DNA of 64,000 nt from Coprococcus sp. (GCA_017935345.1 JAGBHU010000016.1:248001-312000), one strand, 5' to 3'; counted from the stretch's first letter, positions 43,978-53,692 are shown. Notes: generated from the sequence alone by a model not told the origin. Translations and numbers: made by a program.

Positions 43978-44799
43978 ATGATGAAAGAATGTCTTGAAAA
44001 CGTAAGAAAGAATGTACCGCTGGTACACAGCATCACAAATTATGTAACGGTAAATGATGTGGCAAATGTACTTTTGGCATGTGGTGGAAGTCCGATTATG
44101 TCAGATGATGAAGGCGATGTGGAGGATATCACAAGTATTTGCGGCGGACTCAATATCAATATAGGTACACTGAATAAGAATACAATACCTTCCATGTTTC
44201 TTGCAGGAAAGAAGGCAAATGAGTTAGGTCATGTGGTACTTCTTGACCCTGTCGGAGCAGGTGCGAGTAAGCTTCGTACAGATACGGCACTTCAATTGCT
44301 TAAAGAAGTGAAATTTGATGTTATCAGAGGAAATATATCTGAAATAAAAACGCTTGCATTTGGCTCAGGCAGTACAAAGGGTGTCGATGCAGATGTAGCA
44401 GATGCGGTCAATGATGATAATCTTGACAAGACAATTACATATCTCAAGGAGCTTGCGGCGTGGACAGGCTCGATCATTGCTGTTACAGGAGCAATAGATC
44501 TTGTATGCGATACGGAGAAATGTTATGTCATCAGAAACGGACGTCCTGAGATGGGTAGAATAACAGGAACAGGCTGTCAGTTATCAGGAATGATAACGGC
44601 ATTTCTTGTGGCAAATCCGGACAATAAGCTTGAGGCAGCGGCAGCGGCAGTTATCATGATGGGACTTGCAGGAGAAATAGGATATCATAATATGCAGTCC
44701 TGTGACGGTAATGCGACATATAGAAACAGAATTATAGATGCCATATATCATATGGACGGAGAGACTCTTTTGGCAGGTGCAAAATACGAGATACGATAA
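43978..44799 (+). CDS. thiM: Hydroxyethylthiazole kinase
   Basis: ThiM phosphorylates the thiazole alcohol for thiamin salvage. The start ATG 43978 is eight bases behind AAGGA; the longer reading runs through the terminator. The 273-residue protein has VHSITNYVTVNDVANVLLACGGSPIMSDD, the phosphate region LLDPVGAGASKLRT, RGNISEI, and the anion hole GTGCQLSGMITAF. It heads the TPP-controlled operon. ThiC and ThiG are absent here, so this is a salvage set. Confidence 0.95.
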   Translation: MMKECLENVRKNVPLVHSITNYVTVNDVANVLLACGGSPIMSDDEGDVEDITSICGGLNINIGTLNKNTIPSMFLAGKKANELGHVVLLDPVGAGASKLRTDTALQLLKEVKFDVIRGNISEIKTLAFGSGSTKGVDADVADAVNDDNLDKTITYLKELAAWTGSIIAVTGAIDLVCDTEKCYVIRNGRPEMGRITGTGCQLSGMITAFLVANPDNKLEAAAAAVIMMGLAGEIGYHNMQSCDGNATYRNRIIDAIYHMDGETLLAGAKYEIR

Positions 44800-44867
44800 C
44801 AGGAGACGTAGATGTACCGGAAGAGAAAAATCATGTAAAAATAATATTTGGACAGATTGGAGATAAA

Positions 44868-45503
44868 ATGAAAAAAGAAGATTTGCTGCTTTATGCAGTA
44901 ACAGACAGATATTGGCTGAATGGTGATTCTCTTTATCATCAGGTTGAACTTGCTATTCAGGGCGGAGCTACCTTTGTTCAGCTTCGGGAGAAGAATATGG
45001 ACAGGGAGAGCTTTCTTGCTGAGGCAAAAGCGATACAAAAGCTATGTAAGGAATATCATGTGCCATTTGTTATTGATGATGAAGTAAGTATTGCCGTAGA
45101 AATTGATGCGGACGGCATTCATGTAGGACAAAGTGATATGAAAGCTAATGATGTAAGAAGTCTTATCGGCTCCAATAAAATACTGGGTGTTTCTGTACAG
45201 ACAGTAGAACAGGCTGTCGAGGCGGAAAAAAACGGTGCAGATTATCTCGGAGTCGGTGCAGTATTTCCGACAGGCTCAAAGGAGGATGCAGTTGATGTAA
45301 GCCATGAAACACTGAAAGCAATATGTGATGCGGTATCCATACCTGTTATAGCCATAGGCGGTATAACAAAAGATAACGTATGTGAGCTGAAAGGCAGTGG
45401 AATATGTGGTATCGCTGTTATCAGTGCCATATTTGGACAGAAGGATATCAAAGAAGCTACTTCATATTTGAAAGAAAAGACGTTGGAAATGGTGAATGTA
45501 TGA
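44868..45503 (+). CDS. thiE: Thiamine-phosphate synthase
   Basis: ThiE joins the pyrimidine pyrophosphate and thiazole phosphate to thiamin phosphate. The 211-residue barrel has YAVTDRYWL, the substrate loop TFVQLREKN, the VPFVIDDEVSIAVEIDADGIHVGQSD region, GAVFPTGSKEDA and the phosphate site VIAIGGITKDN. It lies 68 bases after thiM and its stop overlaps the HAD start by four bases. Regulation is by the upstream riboswitch. Confidence 0.96.
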   Translation: MKKEDLLLYAVTDRYWLNGDSLYHQVELAIQGGATFVQLREKNMDRESFLAEAKAIQKLCKEYHVPFVIDDEVSIAVEIDADGIHVGQSDMKANDVRSLIGSNKILGVSVQTVEQAVEAEKNGADYLGVGAVFPTGSKEDAVDVSHETLKAICDAVSIPVIAIGGITKDNVCELKGSGICGIAVISAIFGQKDIKEATSYLKEKTLEMVNV

Positions 45504-46159
45504 TAAGCGGAGTTATATTTGATGTGGATGGCACTCTTCTTGATTCCATGGATATGTGGGAGCATGCAGGAGAAAGATATCTTTCAGGTATTGGAATAAC
45601 AGCCGAAGAAAATCTGGAAAAGAAGCTGTTTACCCTTACCATGACTGAGGGGGCAGCATATATGAAAAGTACATATGGACTTGATTTGTCAGTAGAGCAG
45701 ATCATTGCTGGAATCAATGAAACGATAAGTCATTTTTACCAATATGAAGTACAGCCGAAAACAGGGGCAATAGCGCTTATGAATGAGCTTAAAAACAGGA
45801 AAATCCCTATGACAATAGCTACTTCTACTGACAGATGTCAAATAGAAGCGGCATTAAAAAGACTTGGTATTCTTGATTATTTTATAAAAATCAATACATG
45901 CTCAGATTTTGGGATCGGTAAAAATAAACCGGATATATATCTTGACTGTGCCAAAGCGATGCGTTCCGATGTAGGCAGTACATGGGTATTTGAGGATGCT
46001 TATCATGCAGCCAGGACCGCGTACAATGCAGGCTTCAGGGTGGTTGGCATATATGATAAATCAAGTGCCGACCATCATCAGGAATTGAAACAAAACAGCC
46101 ATATATGCTTTTGGCAAATCCCTGATTATAAAACATTGACTTTGGCAGATATAAGATAA
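45500..46159 (+). CDS. HAD-family phosphatase in the thiamin operon
   Basis: A 219-residue HAD hydrolase of the beta-phosphoglucomutase-like subgroup. Motifs are DVDGTLLDSM (motif I, about residue 8), ATSTD (motif II), GKNKPD (motif III lysine) and FEDAYHAARTAYNAG (motif IV), with an alpha-helical cap between I and II. The ATGA overlap with the thiE stop shows translational coupling. With thiE before and thiD after, a phosphatase for thiamin phosphate or a pyrimidine phosphate is a fair hypothesis. No thiL is seen here. Family certain, substrate inferred. Confidence 0.82.
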   Translation: MISGVIFDVDGTLLDSMDMWEHAGERYLSGIGITAEENLEKKLFTLTMTEGAAYMKSTYGLDLSVEQIIAGINETISHFYQYEVQPKTGAIALMNELKNRKIPMTIATSTDRCQIEAALKRLGILDYFIKINTCSDFGIGKNKPDIYLDCAKAMRSDVGSTWVFEDAYHAARTAYNAGFRVVGIYDKSSADHHQELKQNSHICFWQIPDYKTLTLADIR

Positions 46160-46214
46160 ACTTATATGCTTCTTTAAAAAAACGGAATTACTGATGGAAA
46201 GGAAGGGGAAGAAT

Positions 46215-46994
46215 ATGAAAACAGCGCTTACGATAGCAGGGAGTGACTGTAGTGGTGGGGCAGGCATACAGGCTGACCTTAAGACAATGATAACAAACGG
46301 TGTTTATGGTATGAGTGCCATTACCGCACTTACCGCTCAAAATACGGAAGGGGTATATGGAGTCATGGAGGTCTCTCCGGAATTTTTGAAAAGCCAGATA
46401 GATGCCGTATGTACAGATATATTTCCCGATGCAGTCAAGATTGGGATGGTTTCCTCGGCAGAGCTGATAGAAGTAATTGCTGATTCGATAAAAGAATACA
46501 ATATGAAAAATGTTGTAGTAGATACCGTAATGGTTGCTACAAGCGGAGCAAGGCTGATAGCAGAAAGTGCGACGGAAACATTAAAGTCAAAACTGCTTCC
46601 GCTTGCGGCACTGATTACACCCAATATTCCTGAGGCGGAGATACTTACAGGGATGCGTATCAATTCACCTGAGGATATGATGAAAGCAGCCGAAATGCTA
46701 TATAACAGATATGGATGTGATGTACTTTGCAAGGGAGGGCATAACGTGAATGATGCAAATGACCTGCTTTGCAGCAAAGGAAAATGCACGTGGTTTTATG
46801 GAGAAAGGATAGACAATCCCAATACGCATGGAACAGGATGTACACTATCAAGTGCCATTGCATCCAATCTGGCAAAAGGTTATAGCATGGAGATTTCCGT
46901 ACAAAAAGCAAAGGAATATATTTCAAATGCATTAAAAGCCATGCTGGATTTGGGAAAAGGCAGCGGACCCTTAAATCATGGATTTGAAATATAA
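46215..46994 (+). CDS. thiD: Hydroxymethylpyrimidine/phosphomethylpyrimidine kinase
   Basis: ThiD phosphorylates HMP twice to the pyrophosphate used by ThiE. The start ATG 46215 has GGAAGGGGAAG upstream. The 259-residue ribokinase-fold protein has TIAGSDCSGGAGIQADLKT, GMSAITALTAQNTEGVYG, DTVMVATSGARL, TPNIPEAEILTG and the anion hole NTHGTGCTLSSAIAS. It is the last gene of the TPP operon; no terminator is evident before the secG promoter. Confidence 0.95.
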   Translation: MKTALTIAGSDCSGGAGIQADLKTMITNGVYGMSAITALTAQNTEGVYGVMEVSPEFLKSQIDAVCTDIFPDAVKIGMVSSAELIEVIADSIKEYNMKNVVVDTVMVATSGARLIAESATETLKSKLLPLAALITPNIPEAEILTGMRINSPEDMMKAAEMLYNRYGCDVLCKGGHNVNDANDLLCSKGKCTWFYGERIDNPNTHGTGCTLSSAIASNLAKGYSMEISVQKAKEYISNALKAMLDLGKGSGPLNHGFEI

Positions 46995-47011
46995 GAATTA
47001 AAAAAAATCAG

Positions 47012-47040
47012 TTGATATTATTTCTACCCTGTGTTATCAT
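47012..47040 (+). promoter_or_regulatory. Promoter of secG
   Basis: TTGATA at 47012-47017, 17 bases, TATCAT at 47035-47040 with TG before it. Confidence 0.6.
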
Positions 47041-47101
47041 GTGTAAAGTTGGTGTTATTTTTGAATATATGCACCAGACCTTAAGAATGGAGGTGGGCAT
47101 T

Positions 47102-47344
47102 ATGGTAAAGAATATAATCATGGTAGTGTATGTTATTATATGTATAGCATTAGTCATAATTGTTCTTTCACAGGAAGGAAAGGAAGCCAGTCTGACGAAC
47201 TCAATTACAGGCGGTGGATATGATAATTCATATTGGAGCAAGAATAAGGGTAATTCAAAACAGGAAATCCTTAAGAAGGTTACAACGGTTCTCGGTATTT
47301 TATTTGTTTTGGTTGCGTTATTACTTGATTCAAAGCTGTTTTAA
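47102..47344 (+). CDS. secG: Preprotein translocase subunit SecG
   Basis: SecG is the small accessory subunit of the SecYEG channel. The 80-residue protein starts at ATG 47102 after TGGAGGTGGG. It has two membrane helices (NIIMVVYVIICIALVIIVL and VLGILFVLVALLL) joined by the conserved loop QEGKEASLTNSITGG. The position before rnr and smpB is the classic Firmicute order. Confidence 0.93.
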   Translation: MVKNIIMVVYVIICIALVIIVLSQEGKEASLTNSITGGGYDNSYWSKNKGNSKQEILKKVTTVLGILFVLVALLLDSKLF

Positions 47345-47362
47345 CAGATAGAAGAACAGTAG

Positions 47363-47396
47363 AAGGTGCTTACATATTTTATGTAGGCACCTTTTG
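47363..47396 (+). terminator. Intrinsic terminator after secG
   Basis: AAGGTGCTTACAT pairs with ATGTAGGCACCTT, then TTTG. Confidence 0.8.
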
Positions 47397-47473
47397 TCAG
47401 TTATTAAGGAAAAAATACTGCGTATAATCAGAAAACAGCTTAATACAGCAAATGTTATTTGAAAGGAAGAGAG

Positions 47474-49654
47474 ATGTCAGCGGAAATATTGAGAAAAGAC
47501 AGAAAAGAAAATATATATAATCTGATATGTGATGAGACATATAAGCCGTTAAAATTCAAGGAGTTGTGCTATTTGCTGCAGGTTCCGTATGAGGCACGGG
47601 AAGAGCTGCATGAGATATTGGAGGAGCTGCTTGATGAAGGACGGATAGTAAGGACAAACAAGGGCAAGTATCAGAAGATGGGTGAAGGTGTTTATAAAGG
47701 TAAGTTTATAAGCAATAAAAAAGGCTTTGGCTTTGTAAGAGTTGAGGGCATGACAGAGGACTTTTTTATTCCCGAAAGAAAAACAGGTGGTGCATATCAT
47801 GACGATACCGTGCTTATTCAGGTTTCCGGTACTCCTTATGGAAAAAGGACAGAAGCATCTGTTATAAAGGTTCTTGAGCGGGGGCTTAAGAGAATCGTGG
47901 GGATTTATGAACAGAACAAGAGCTTTGGTTTTGTGATTCCGGATAATAGAAGAATAGACGGAGATATATTTGTATCCAAGAAGAATTCCATGGGAGCAGT
48001 TACAGGTCACAAAGTTGTCATAGAGATTCTTAGCTATGGAGATAAAACAAAATCTGCTGAAGGCAGGGTAATTGAGATATTGGGTCATATCAATGACCCT
48101 GAGACAGATGTGCTTTCGGTGGTAAGGGAGCTGGATATCCCTGTTGATTTTCCTGACGAAGTAATGTCATATGTAAATGGGATTCCTGATACAGTTTCTT
48201 CAAAGGAAATGGCAGGCAGAGCCGATTTGAGACATCTGACTACAGTAACGATAGATGGCGAGGATGCCAAGGATTTGGATGATGCCATTACATTATATGA
48301 AGAAGACGGAATGTATAAGCTTGGCGTGCATATTGCCGATGTAACGAATTATGTACGGGAAAATTCGCCGCTTGATAAAGAAGCATTCAAACGTGGTACG
48401 AGCTGTTATCTTGTGGACAGGGTTATTCCAATGCTGCCCCACAAATTATCAAATGGGATATGCTCATTAAATGAAGGACAGGACAGGCTTGCACTAAGCT
48501 GTCTTATGGAAATCGATAACAGAGGACGTATTGTCAGTCATAAGATATGTGAAACGGTAATCAATGTAGACAGAAGAATGACATATACAAGTGTTTCGGC
48601 TATTGTGGAAGATGAAAATGAGGAAGAAATCGAAAAGTATAAGGAACTTGTACCGATGTTCCGTCTTATGCTCAAGGTGTCAGATTTGCTGAGAGAAAAC
48701 AGAATGGAAAGAGGCTCTATCGATTTTGATTTTGACGAGTCCAAGATTATGATAGGAGATGATGGGATGGTTTCCTATGTTGGTGCTTATGAACGCAGAC
48801 GTTCAAACGGTATTATAGAGGATTTCATGCTGGCGGCAAATGAAACAATCGCAGAGGATTATTTCTGGCAGGAGCTTCCTTTTGAATACAGAGTGCATGA
48901 AGCGCCTGATGCTGAAAAGGTAAAGCAGCTTGCCGTACTTATCAGTAAATTTGGATTTTATTTTAAGACATCAAAGGAGAACATTCATCCGAAGGAATTT
49001 CAGAAACTGCTGCATAAGATAGAAGGTGAGGATTGTGAGAGCCTGATAAGCCGTATGACGCTCCGCACCATGAGACAGGCAAAATATTCAACGGAATGTA
49101 CAGGCCATTTTGGTCTTGCCTGTAAATATTATTGCCATTTTACTTCACCGATTAGAAGATATCCTGATTTGCAGATACATCGTATCATAAAGGATAATAT
49201 ACATGGAAGACTTGATGAAAAGCGTATCAGTCATTATGAAGCAATCCTTTCCAAAGTGGCAGATGATAATTCAAAAAAAGAACGGCGTGCAGAAGAGGCT
49301 GAGCGTGAGGTAGAGAAGCTTAAGAAGGTAGAATATATGTCTGCTCATAAGGGAGAACTGTTTGAAGGTATCATATCAGGTGTTACCAATCGTGGTATTT
49401 ACGTTGAACTTCCAAATACGATTGAGGGATTGGTCAGTGTGTCGAACATGTATGACGATTATTATTGTTTTTCTCAGGAAGAATATGCTATGATAGGTCA
49501 GGAAACAGGCAAAAAATACGCTATCGGTGATAAAATAAAGGTAAAGGTCAAAGGAACCGATAAAATAACAAGGACGATTGACTTTGTTATTTCATATGAA
49601 GGAGATGAGTTAGTTGGCGAGAGAAAAAGGAAACAGAATAATCGCAAACAATAA
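47474..49654 (+). CDS. rnr: Ribonuclease R
   Basis: RNase R is a 3'-to-5' exoribonuclease that degrades structured RNA and, with SmpB and tmRNA, defective messages. The 726-residue protein starts at ATG 47474 after AAGGAAGAG. An N-terminal winged helix is followed by two cold-shock domains (GFGFVRVEG and SFGFVIPDN). The RNB catalytic centre is [15 protein letters not shown] near residue 260, with [14 protein letters not shown]-terminal S1 domain ([17 protein letters not shown]) and a basic tail end the protein. smpB begins 41 bases inside its end. Confidence 0.96.
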   Translation: MSAEILRKDRKENIYNLICDETYKPLKFKELCYLLQVPYEAREELHEILEELLDEGRIVRTNKGKYQKMGEGVYKGKFISNKKGFGFVRVEGMTEDFFIPERKTGGAYHDDTVLIQVSGTPYGKRTEASVIKVLERGLKRIVGIYEQNKSFGFVIPDNRRIDGDIFVSKKNSMGAVTGHKVVIEILSYGDKTKSAEGRVIEILGHINDPETDVLSVVRELDIPVDFPDEVMSYVNGIPDTVSSKEMAGRADLRHLTTVTIDGEDAKDLDDAITLYEEDGMYKLGVHIADVTNYVRENSPLDKEAFKRGTSCYLVDRVIPMLPHKLSNGICSLNEGQDRLALSCLMEIDNRGRIVSHKICETVINVDRRMTYTSVSAIVEDENEEEIEKYKELVPMFRLMLKVSDLLRENRMERGSIDFDFDESKIMIGDDGMVSYVGAYERRRSNGIIEDFMLAANETIAEDYFWQELPFEYRVHEAPDAEKVKQLAVLISKFGFYFKTSKENIHPKEFQKLLHKIEGEDCESLISRMTLRTMRQAKYSTECTGHFGLACKYYCHFTSPIRRYPDLQIHRIIKDNIHGRLDEKRISHYEAILSKVADDNSKKERRAEEAEREVEKLKKVEYMSAHKGELFEGIISGVTNRGIYVELPNTIEGLVSVSNMYDDYYCFSQEEYAMIGQETGKKYAIGDKIKVKVKGTDKITRTIDFVISYEGDELVGERKRKQNNRKQ

Positions 49655-50084
49655 AAAAGCGTATTATGACTATTTTATAGAGGAAACATATGAAGCAGGC
49701 ATTGCTCTTGCAGGTACGGAAGTGAAATCTTTAAGACAGGGACACTGTAGTATTAAGGAAGCTTTTATCGGTATCGATAAAGGAGAAGTATTTATACATC
49801 ATATGAATATCAGTCCGTATGAAAAGGGAAATATATTTAACAGAGACCCGCTTCGAACAAGAAAACTGTTGCTTCACAGCTATGAAATAAACAAACTGAT
49901 GGGTCAGCAGAAGGTGAAGGGCTATACGATCGTACCTTTAAAGGTATACCTGAAAGACGGTCTTATGAAAATGGAAATAGGCTTGGCAAGAGGTAAAAAG
50001 CTATACGACAAGCGACAGGATATAGCGAAAAAAGACATGAAACGCGAAGCTGAAAAAGAATTTAAGGTTCGAAATCTCGGATAA
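49614..50084 (+). CDS. smpB: SsrA-binding protein SmpB
   Basis: SmpB binds tmRNA and brings it to stalled ribosomes. The 156-residue protein starts at TTG 49614, which has GGAG at 49601 and lies inside the end of rnr, a 41-base overlap in another frame. Family features are [31 protein letters not shown] at the start and the basic tail [21 protein letters not shown]. tmRNA follows after one small gene, so the rescue system is encoded together. Confidence 0.96.
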   Translation: MAREKGNRIIANNKKAYYDYFIEETYEAGIALAGTEVKSLRQGHCSIKEAFIGIDKGEVFIHHMNISPYEKGNIFNRDPLRTRKLLLHSYEINKLMGQQKVKGYTIVPLKVYLKDGLMKMEIGLARGKKLYDKRQDIAKKDMKREAEKEFKVRNLG

Positions 50085-50105
50085 CTTTAAAAATTTTGTG
50101 AAATG

Positions 50106-50135
50106 TTAGCATTATTGAAATATATGTGTTATACT
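50106..50135 (+). promoter_or_regulatory. Candidate promoter after smpB
   Basis: TTAGCA at 50106-50111, 18 bases, TATACT at 50130-50135 with TG before it. Confidence 0.45.
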
Positions 50136-50166
50136 ACGGAAAGAATTTATCAGGAGGACTTATACG

Positions 50167-50469
50167 GTGAGCCAGAATAAGGTAGATAGAAGAAAGTATG
50201 AGAAAAAGCACAGAGCAGAGCTCATGAGAAAAGAAAAGGCTAAGAAAGCTGCTGCTATAACCTTGGTAGTAGTAGTGATATGCGGTATACTTGCCGGAAC
50301 GGTAGGTTACCAGATATACAGAGTAATGCCAAAGTATGTAAAAGCGGATAAGCTTGAAAGCGTTGTAGAAAAGACCTGGTCAGACAGCGGCTATGAGGGA
50401 ATACTTCCTGCTACAGCTACGGATGCAGAGGAAGATACGTCAGACGAGGATACATTAAAAAGTGAATAA
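50167..50469 (+). CDS. Small single-pass membrane protein, unknown
   Basis: A 100-residue protein starting at GTG 50167 behind AGGAGG. Residues 1-38 are strongly basic, one membrane helix follows (AAITLVVVVICGILAGTVGYQIY), and about 40 outer residues are acidic at the end (DAEEDTSDEDTLKSE). The charge pattern places the N terminus in the cytoplasm. It lies between smpB and tmRNA. I recognise no domain; conservation at this site in related genomes would decide if it has a role in ribosome rescue. Confidence 0.6.
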   Translation: MSQNKVDRRKYEKKHRAELMRKEKAKKAAAITLVVVVICGILAGTVGYQIYRVMPKYVKADKLESVVEKTWSDSGYEGILPATATDAEEDTSDEDTLKSE

Positions 50470-50506
50470 GCTCATTTTTAAATCAGTGAGCCTGATTATA
50501 TATTAA

Positions 50507-50848
50507 GGGGTTGACTGGTTTCGACAGGGGTTTTGAAGCTATGGAAGCCATCCGTGGTCCGGAGCCACGATAAAAGCCGGAAATTAAAAATAAACGCTAA
50601 CGATAATTTAGCTTACGCTGCCTAGTTGCAGCTGCTGCCTTTAGGGTCCACCGAGCCCTTTAGATGCAGTATCATCCTTCGGTAAACTCTTCTATGTAAG
50701 CTTTGCCATAGAAGAAAATTGATGAAGCTACCAAGGTCTATAGCCTGTCAGTGGGCGATAGGCTGAGGGAATGTCAAAATACTGACTGTGATGGAAGAAA
50801 CCGTAGTGAATGGGCCTTTGGACGCGGGTTCGACTCCCGCCAGCTCCA
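50507..50848 (+). ncRNA. ssrA: Transfer-messenger RNA
   Basis: The 5' end GGGGTTGACTGGTTTCGACA and the 3' end GGGTTCGACTCCCGCCAGCTCC form the tRNA-like part, with GGGGTTG pairing to CAGCTCC. The tag frame runs from GCT at 50596 to TAG at 50623-50625 and encodes ANDNLAYAA. After the discriminator A at 50848 the genome reads CTA, so the CCA end is added enzymatically. The length of about 342 bases is normal. Confidence 0.96.
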
Positions 50849-51029
50849 CTATCATGAAATCATATGTTATATGTTGATTGTATACGGCAATCCACATACA
50901 ATCCACAATAATCAAAATGTTTTACTTGCAAATTGGGATTTCATATGTTATAGTAAACGAGTTGTGAAAAAAGATGGTCCTCTGTGCCATAGGCAGTAAG
51001 AACATCTAAATATGAAGGAGGTCACACAA

Positions 51030-51380
51030 ATGAATAGCGATTACATTAAGAATCTTGAAGCTTCACAGATGAAGGCAGAGGTTGCTGAATTCTCAGTAGG
51101 TGATACTGTAAGAGTTCACAACAAGATTAAGGAAGGTAACAGAGAGAGAATTCAGATTTTTGAAGGTACTGTTATCAAGAGACAGGGCGGAAGCAACAGA
51201 GAGACTTTCACGGTAAGAAAGTTCTCAAATGGTTGTGGTGTTGAGAAGACATGGCCTGTACATTCACCTTTCGTTGAGAAGATTGAAGTTGTAAGAAGAG
51301 GTAAAGTCAGAAGAGCTAAGATTTACTACTTACGTTCAAGAGTTGGTAAGGCAGCAAAGGTTAAAGAGCTTGTTAAATAA
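51030..51380 (+). CDS. rplS: 50S ribosomal protein L19
   Basis: L19 binds at the 30S-50S interface. The 116-residue protein starts at ATG 51030 with AAGGAGG upstream. It shows [29 protein letters not shown], then the [26 protein letters not shown] tail, both family hallmarks. The usual partners rpsP and trmD are not adjacent; instead it stands alone after tmRNA with its own terminator. Confidence 0.97.
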   Translation: MNSDYIKNLEASQMKAEVAEFSVGDTVRVHNKIKEGNRERIQIFEGTVIKRQGGSNRETFTVRKFSNGCGVEKTWPVHSPFVEKIEVVRRGKVRRAKIYYLRSRVGKAAKVKELVK

Positions 51381-51403
51381 TTATATAGTATTTACAGGTA
51401 ACA

Positions 51404-51440
51404 AAAAGTGGCTGGGGTGCATTTGCTCCAGCCATTTTTA
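51404..51440 (+). terminator. Intrinsic terminator after rplS
   Basis: AAAAAGTGGCTGGGG and the complementary CTCCAGCCATTTTT form the stem. Confidence 0.85.
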
Positions 51441-51460
51441 AAAATATAGGGGATATAAAA

Positions 51461-52030
51461 TTGAGTGAAAGAAAAGACAGAATGCGTCGTATCAGAAGAG
51501 ACAGACGCAGACAGCGCATAAAAGAGCGTTCTTTTAAGAAAATCGCAAAGAATATTCTTAGCTGGTTTATTACCGTATTTGCAGCGGCTGTAGTTGCCTA
51601 TGGCTTTGTGGCATTTATGTTTCAATCAGTATATATGGTTGGCTCTTCCATGAGCCCTACGATAAAAGATGGGGAGAAATGTACAGTCAATAAGATTGTC
51701 TATACCTTGGGTGAGCCGGACAGATTTGATATCGTCGCATACAGAACCATAGAAAATCCGGATTCATATTATGACATCAAGCGTGTTATCGGACTTCCGG
51801 GGGAGACTGTTCTGATAGCAAACGGAACAGTATATATCAACGGAAATCAGGTTCCGAATATGCCGATAGAGGATTATGTATTTACTGCGGGATTGGCAGA
51901 GAAAACCATAACGCTTGGAGATGATGAATATTTTTTGCTGGGGGATAATGTAAACAACAGTCAGGACTCCAGATATCTCAATGTGGGAAATGTTAAGGAG
52001 TCGGAGATATTAGGAAGGATAAAGAAATAA
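51461..52030 (+). CDS. lepB: Signal peptidase I
   Basis: This membrane protease removes signal peptides from exported proteins. The 189-residue protein starts at TTG 51461 after AGGGGAT. A very basic N terminus (MRRIRRDRRRQRIKERS) precedes one membrane helix (WFITVFAAAVVAYGFVAFMF). The catalytic serine is in VGSSMSPTIKDG and the lysine base in YDIKRVIGLPGE; LLGDNVNNSQDSR is the box E region. Its stop overlaps the rbgA start by one base. A second type I peptidase lies just beyond rbgA. Confidence 0.93.
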   Translation: MSERKDRMRRIRRDRRRQRIKERSFKKIAKNILSWFITVFAAAVVAYGFVAFMFQSVYMVGSSMSPTIKDGEKCTVNKIVYTLGEPDRFDIVAYRTIENPDSYYDIKRVIGLPGETVLIANGTVYINGNQVPNMPIEDYVFTAGLAEKTITLGDDEYFLLGDNVNNSQDSRYLNVGNVKESEILGRIKK

Positions 52031-52878
52031 TGAATATTCAGTGGTATCCGGGGCATATGACAAAGGCAAAAAGGATGATGCAGGAGAATATAAAGCTGAT
52101 TGATATTGTGATTGAGCTGATCGATGCGCGTATTCCTTTTTCCAGTAAAAATCCTGATATAGATGAGCTGGCAAAGAATAAATACAGACTGCTTCTTCTC
52201 AATAAATCGGATTTGGCTGATGATACAGTGACTTCAAAGTGGGAGGAATATTATAAAGCCAAGGGCTTCTTTGTGGCAAAAATCAATGCCCGCTTGGGAA
52301 ACGGAATGAAAGGGATTGATGCCATTGTTCAGGAGGCATGTAAGGAAAAAATTGAAAGAGACAGAAAACGTGGTATTATCAACAGACCAATCAGAGCGAT
52401 GATAGTGGGAATACCGAATGTAGGTAAATCCACATTTATCAATTCGTATGCCAGAAAAGCATGTACGAAGGTTGGCAATAAACCGGGAGTGACAAAAGGA
52501 AAACAATGGATTAAGCTTGGAAAAAATATAGAGCTGCTTGATACACCGGGGATATTGTGGCCAAAGTTTGATGATGAACAGGTAGGTTTAAGACTTGGTT
52601 TTATAGGTTCAATCAATGATGAAATATTAAATACTACAGATATTGCCTGCGAATTAATAAAATTTATACACGATAACTATTGTAATACACTTACGGAAAG
52701 GTATAATATTGTAGAGAATGAAGATGCTGCGGACCAGTTATCTGCCATTGCAGAGAAGAGGGCATGTATTAAAAAAGGCGGAGAGCTGGATTTAGACAAG
52801 GCGGCATCATTGGTGCTTGATGATTTCAGATCCGGAAAGCTGGGACGGATATCCCTTGAATGTCCGGATGAACGATAG
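52030..52878 (+). CDS. rbgA: Ribosome biogenesis GTPase RbgA/YlqF
   Basis: RbgA is a circularly permuted GTPase for late 50S assembly. In the 282-residue protein the G4 motif LNKSDLAD comes first, then G1 GIPNVGKSTFIN near residue 125, the PGVTKGKQW switch and G3 DTPGILWP. The N-terminal IQWYPGHMTKAKR is the family signature. It overlaps lepB by one base and is followed by the second lepB after 13 bases, so the three are cotranscribed. Confidence 0.95.
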   Translation: MNIQWYPGHMTKAKRMMQENIKLIDIVIELIDARIPFSSKNPDIDELAKNKYRLLLLNKSDLADDTVTSKWEEYYKAKGFFVAKINARLGNGMKGIDAIVQEACKEKIERDRKRGIINRPIRAMIVGIPNVGKSTFINSYARKACTKVGNKPGVTKGKQWIKLGKNIELLDTPGILWPKFDDEQVGLRLGFIGSINDEILNTTDIACELIKFIHDNYCNTLTERYNIVENEDAADQLSAIAEKRACIKKGGELDLDKAASLVLDDFRSGKLGRISLECPDER

Positions 52879-52891
52879 GTGGATAAGATAT

Positions 52892-53683
52892 ATGAGTGAA
52901 GAAAAAAGCAGAATTGAAGCGTTAGACGAGATATTTCAGGATGACCCTTCAAAAAAAGCAAGAGAAAAGGAAATTGCAAAGCTTGAAAAGAAGAGAGAGA
53001 AGGCTCTTGCAAAGGCTGCTGAAAGAGCTGATAAGCAGGAGAAGGAGCCTGATGTAGATATAGAACAGCTTAGCGATAAAGAGCTGAAGAAAAAAATTAA
53101 ACGGGATAAGAAGAAAAAGAAAAAAGAAGAAACGGAAGACCCGAAGGATATCAATATTGTCAAGGATTTAATCAGTCTGGGTATTTATATTATTGTGATT
53201 ATCTGCATTTGTTGGTTTGTTCTTACATATGTAGGCCAGCGGACAGAGGTAGACGGCGAATCCATGAGTGATACGCTGCATACAGAGGACAGTCTGTGGA
53301 TCGATAAGTTGTCATACAGATTTCATGACCCTGAACGATATGATATCGTGGTTTTTCCATATGATGAAGAGCAGGAGACCTTCTATATAAAACGTATTAT
53401 CGGACTTCCGGGGGAAACAGTCTATATAGATGAAGAGGGCATAGTTTATATCAATGATGAAGCCCTTGAATCGGATGTATATGGAAAGGAAGCGATAGAT
53501 CCTGCCAAACGCGGAGTGGCTTCGGAACCTGTAACCTTGGGCGTGGATGAATATTTTGTTATGGGAGATAATCGGAATAACAGTCGTGACAGCCGTGTAT
53601 CTGACGTAGGAAACATTCACAGGGATGAATTTATCGGAAAAGCCGTATTTCGATTTTCCGGTGGTTTTGGTAAAATAGAATAA
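52892..53683 (+). CDS. lepB2: Signal peptidase I with charged N-terminal extension
   Basis: A second type I signal peptidase, 263 residues. The start at 52892 has AGGTGG upstream. Residues 1-90 are an unusual cytoplasmic stretch rich in Lys and Glu that is probably a coiled coil (KKAREKEIAKLEKKREKALAKAAERADK is its core). A membrane helix follows (LISLGIYIIVIICICWFVLTYV). The catalytic serine is in DGESMSDTL, the lysine in FYIKRIIGLPGE, and VMGDNRNNSRDSR is box E. Compared with the peptidase at 51461 it is about 75 residues longer. The extension may bind a partner or sort the enzyme; this is inference. Confidence 0.92.
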   Translation: MSEEKSRIEALDEIFQDDPSKKAREKEIAKLEKKREKALAKAAERADKQEKEPDVDIEQLSDKELKKKIKRDKKKKKKEETEDPKDINIVKDLISLGIYIIVIICICWFVLTYVGQRTEVDGESMSDTLHTEDSLWIDKLSYRFHDPERYDIVVFPYDEEQETFYIKRIIGLPGETVYIDEEGIVYINDEALESDVYGKEAIDPAKRGVASEPVTLGVDEYFVMGDNRNNSRDSRVSDVGNIHRDEFIGKAVFRFSGGFGKIE

Positions 53684-53692
53684 ATATCATTT

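Noticed and set aside
50751-50999. Open frame overlapping the 3' part of tmRNA
   Set aside because: It runs through the tRNA-like domain of ssrA and has no similarity to a protein.
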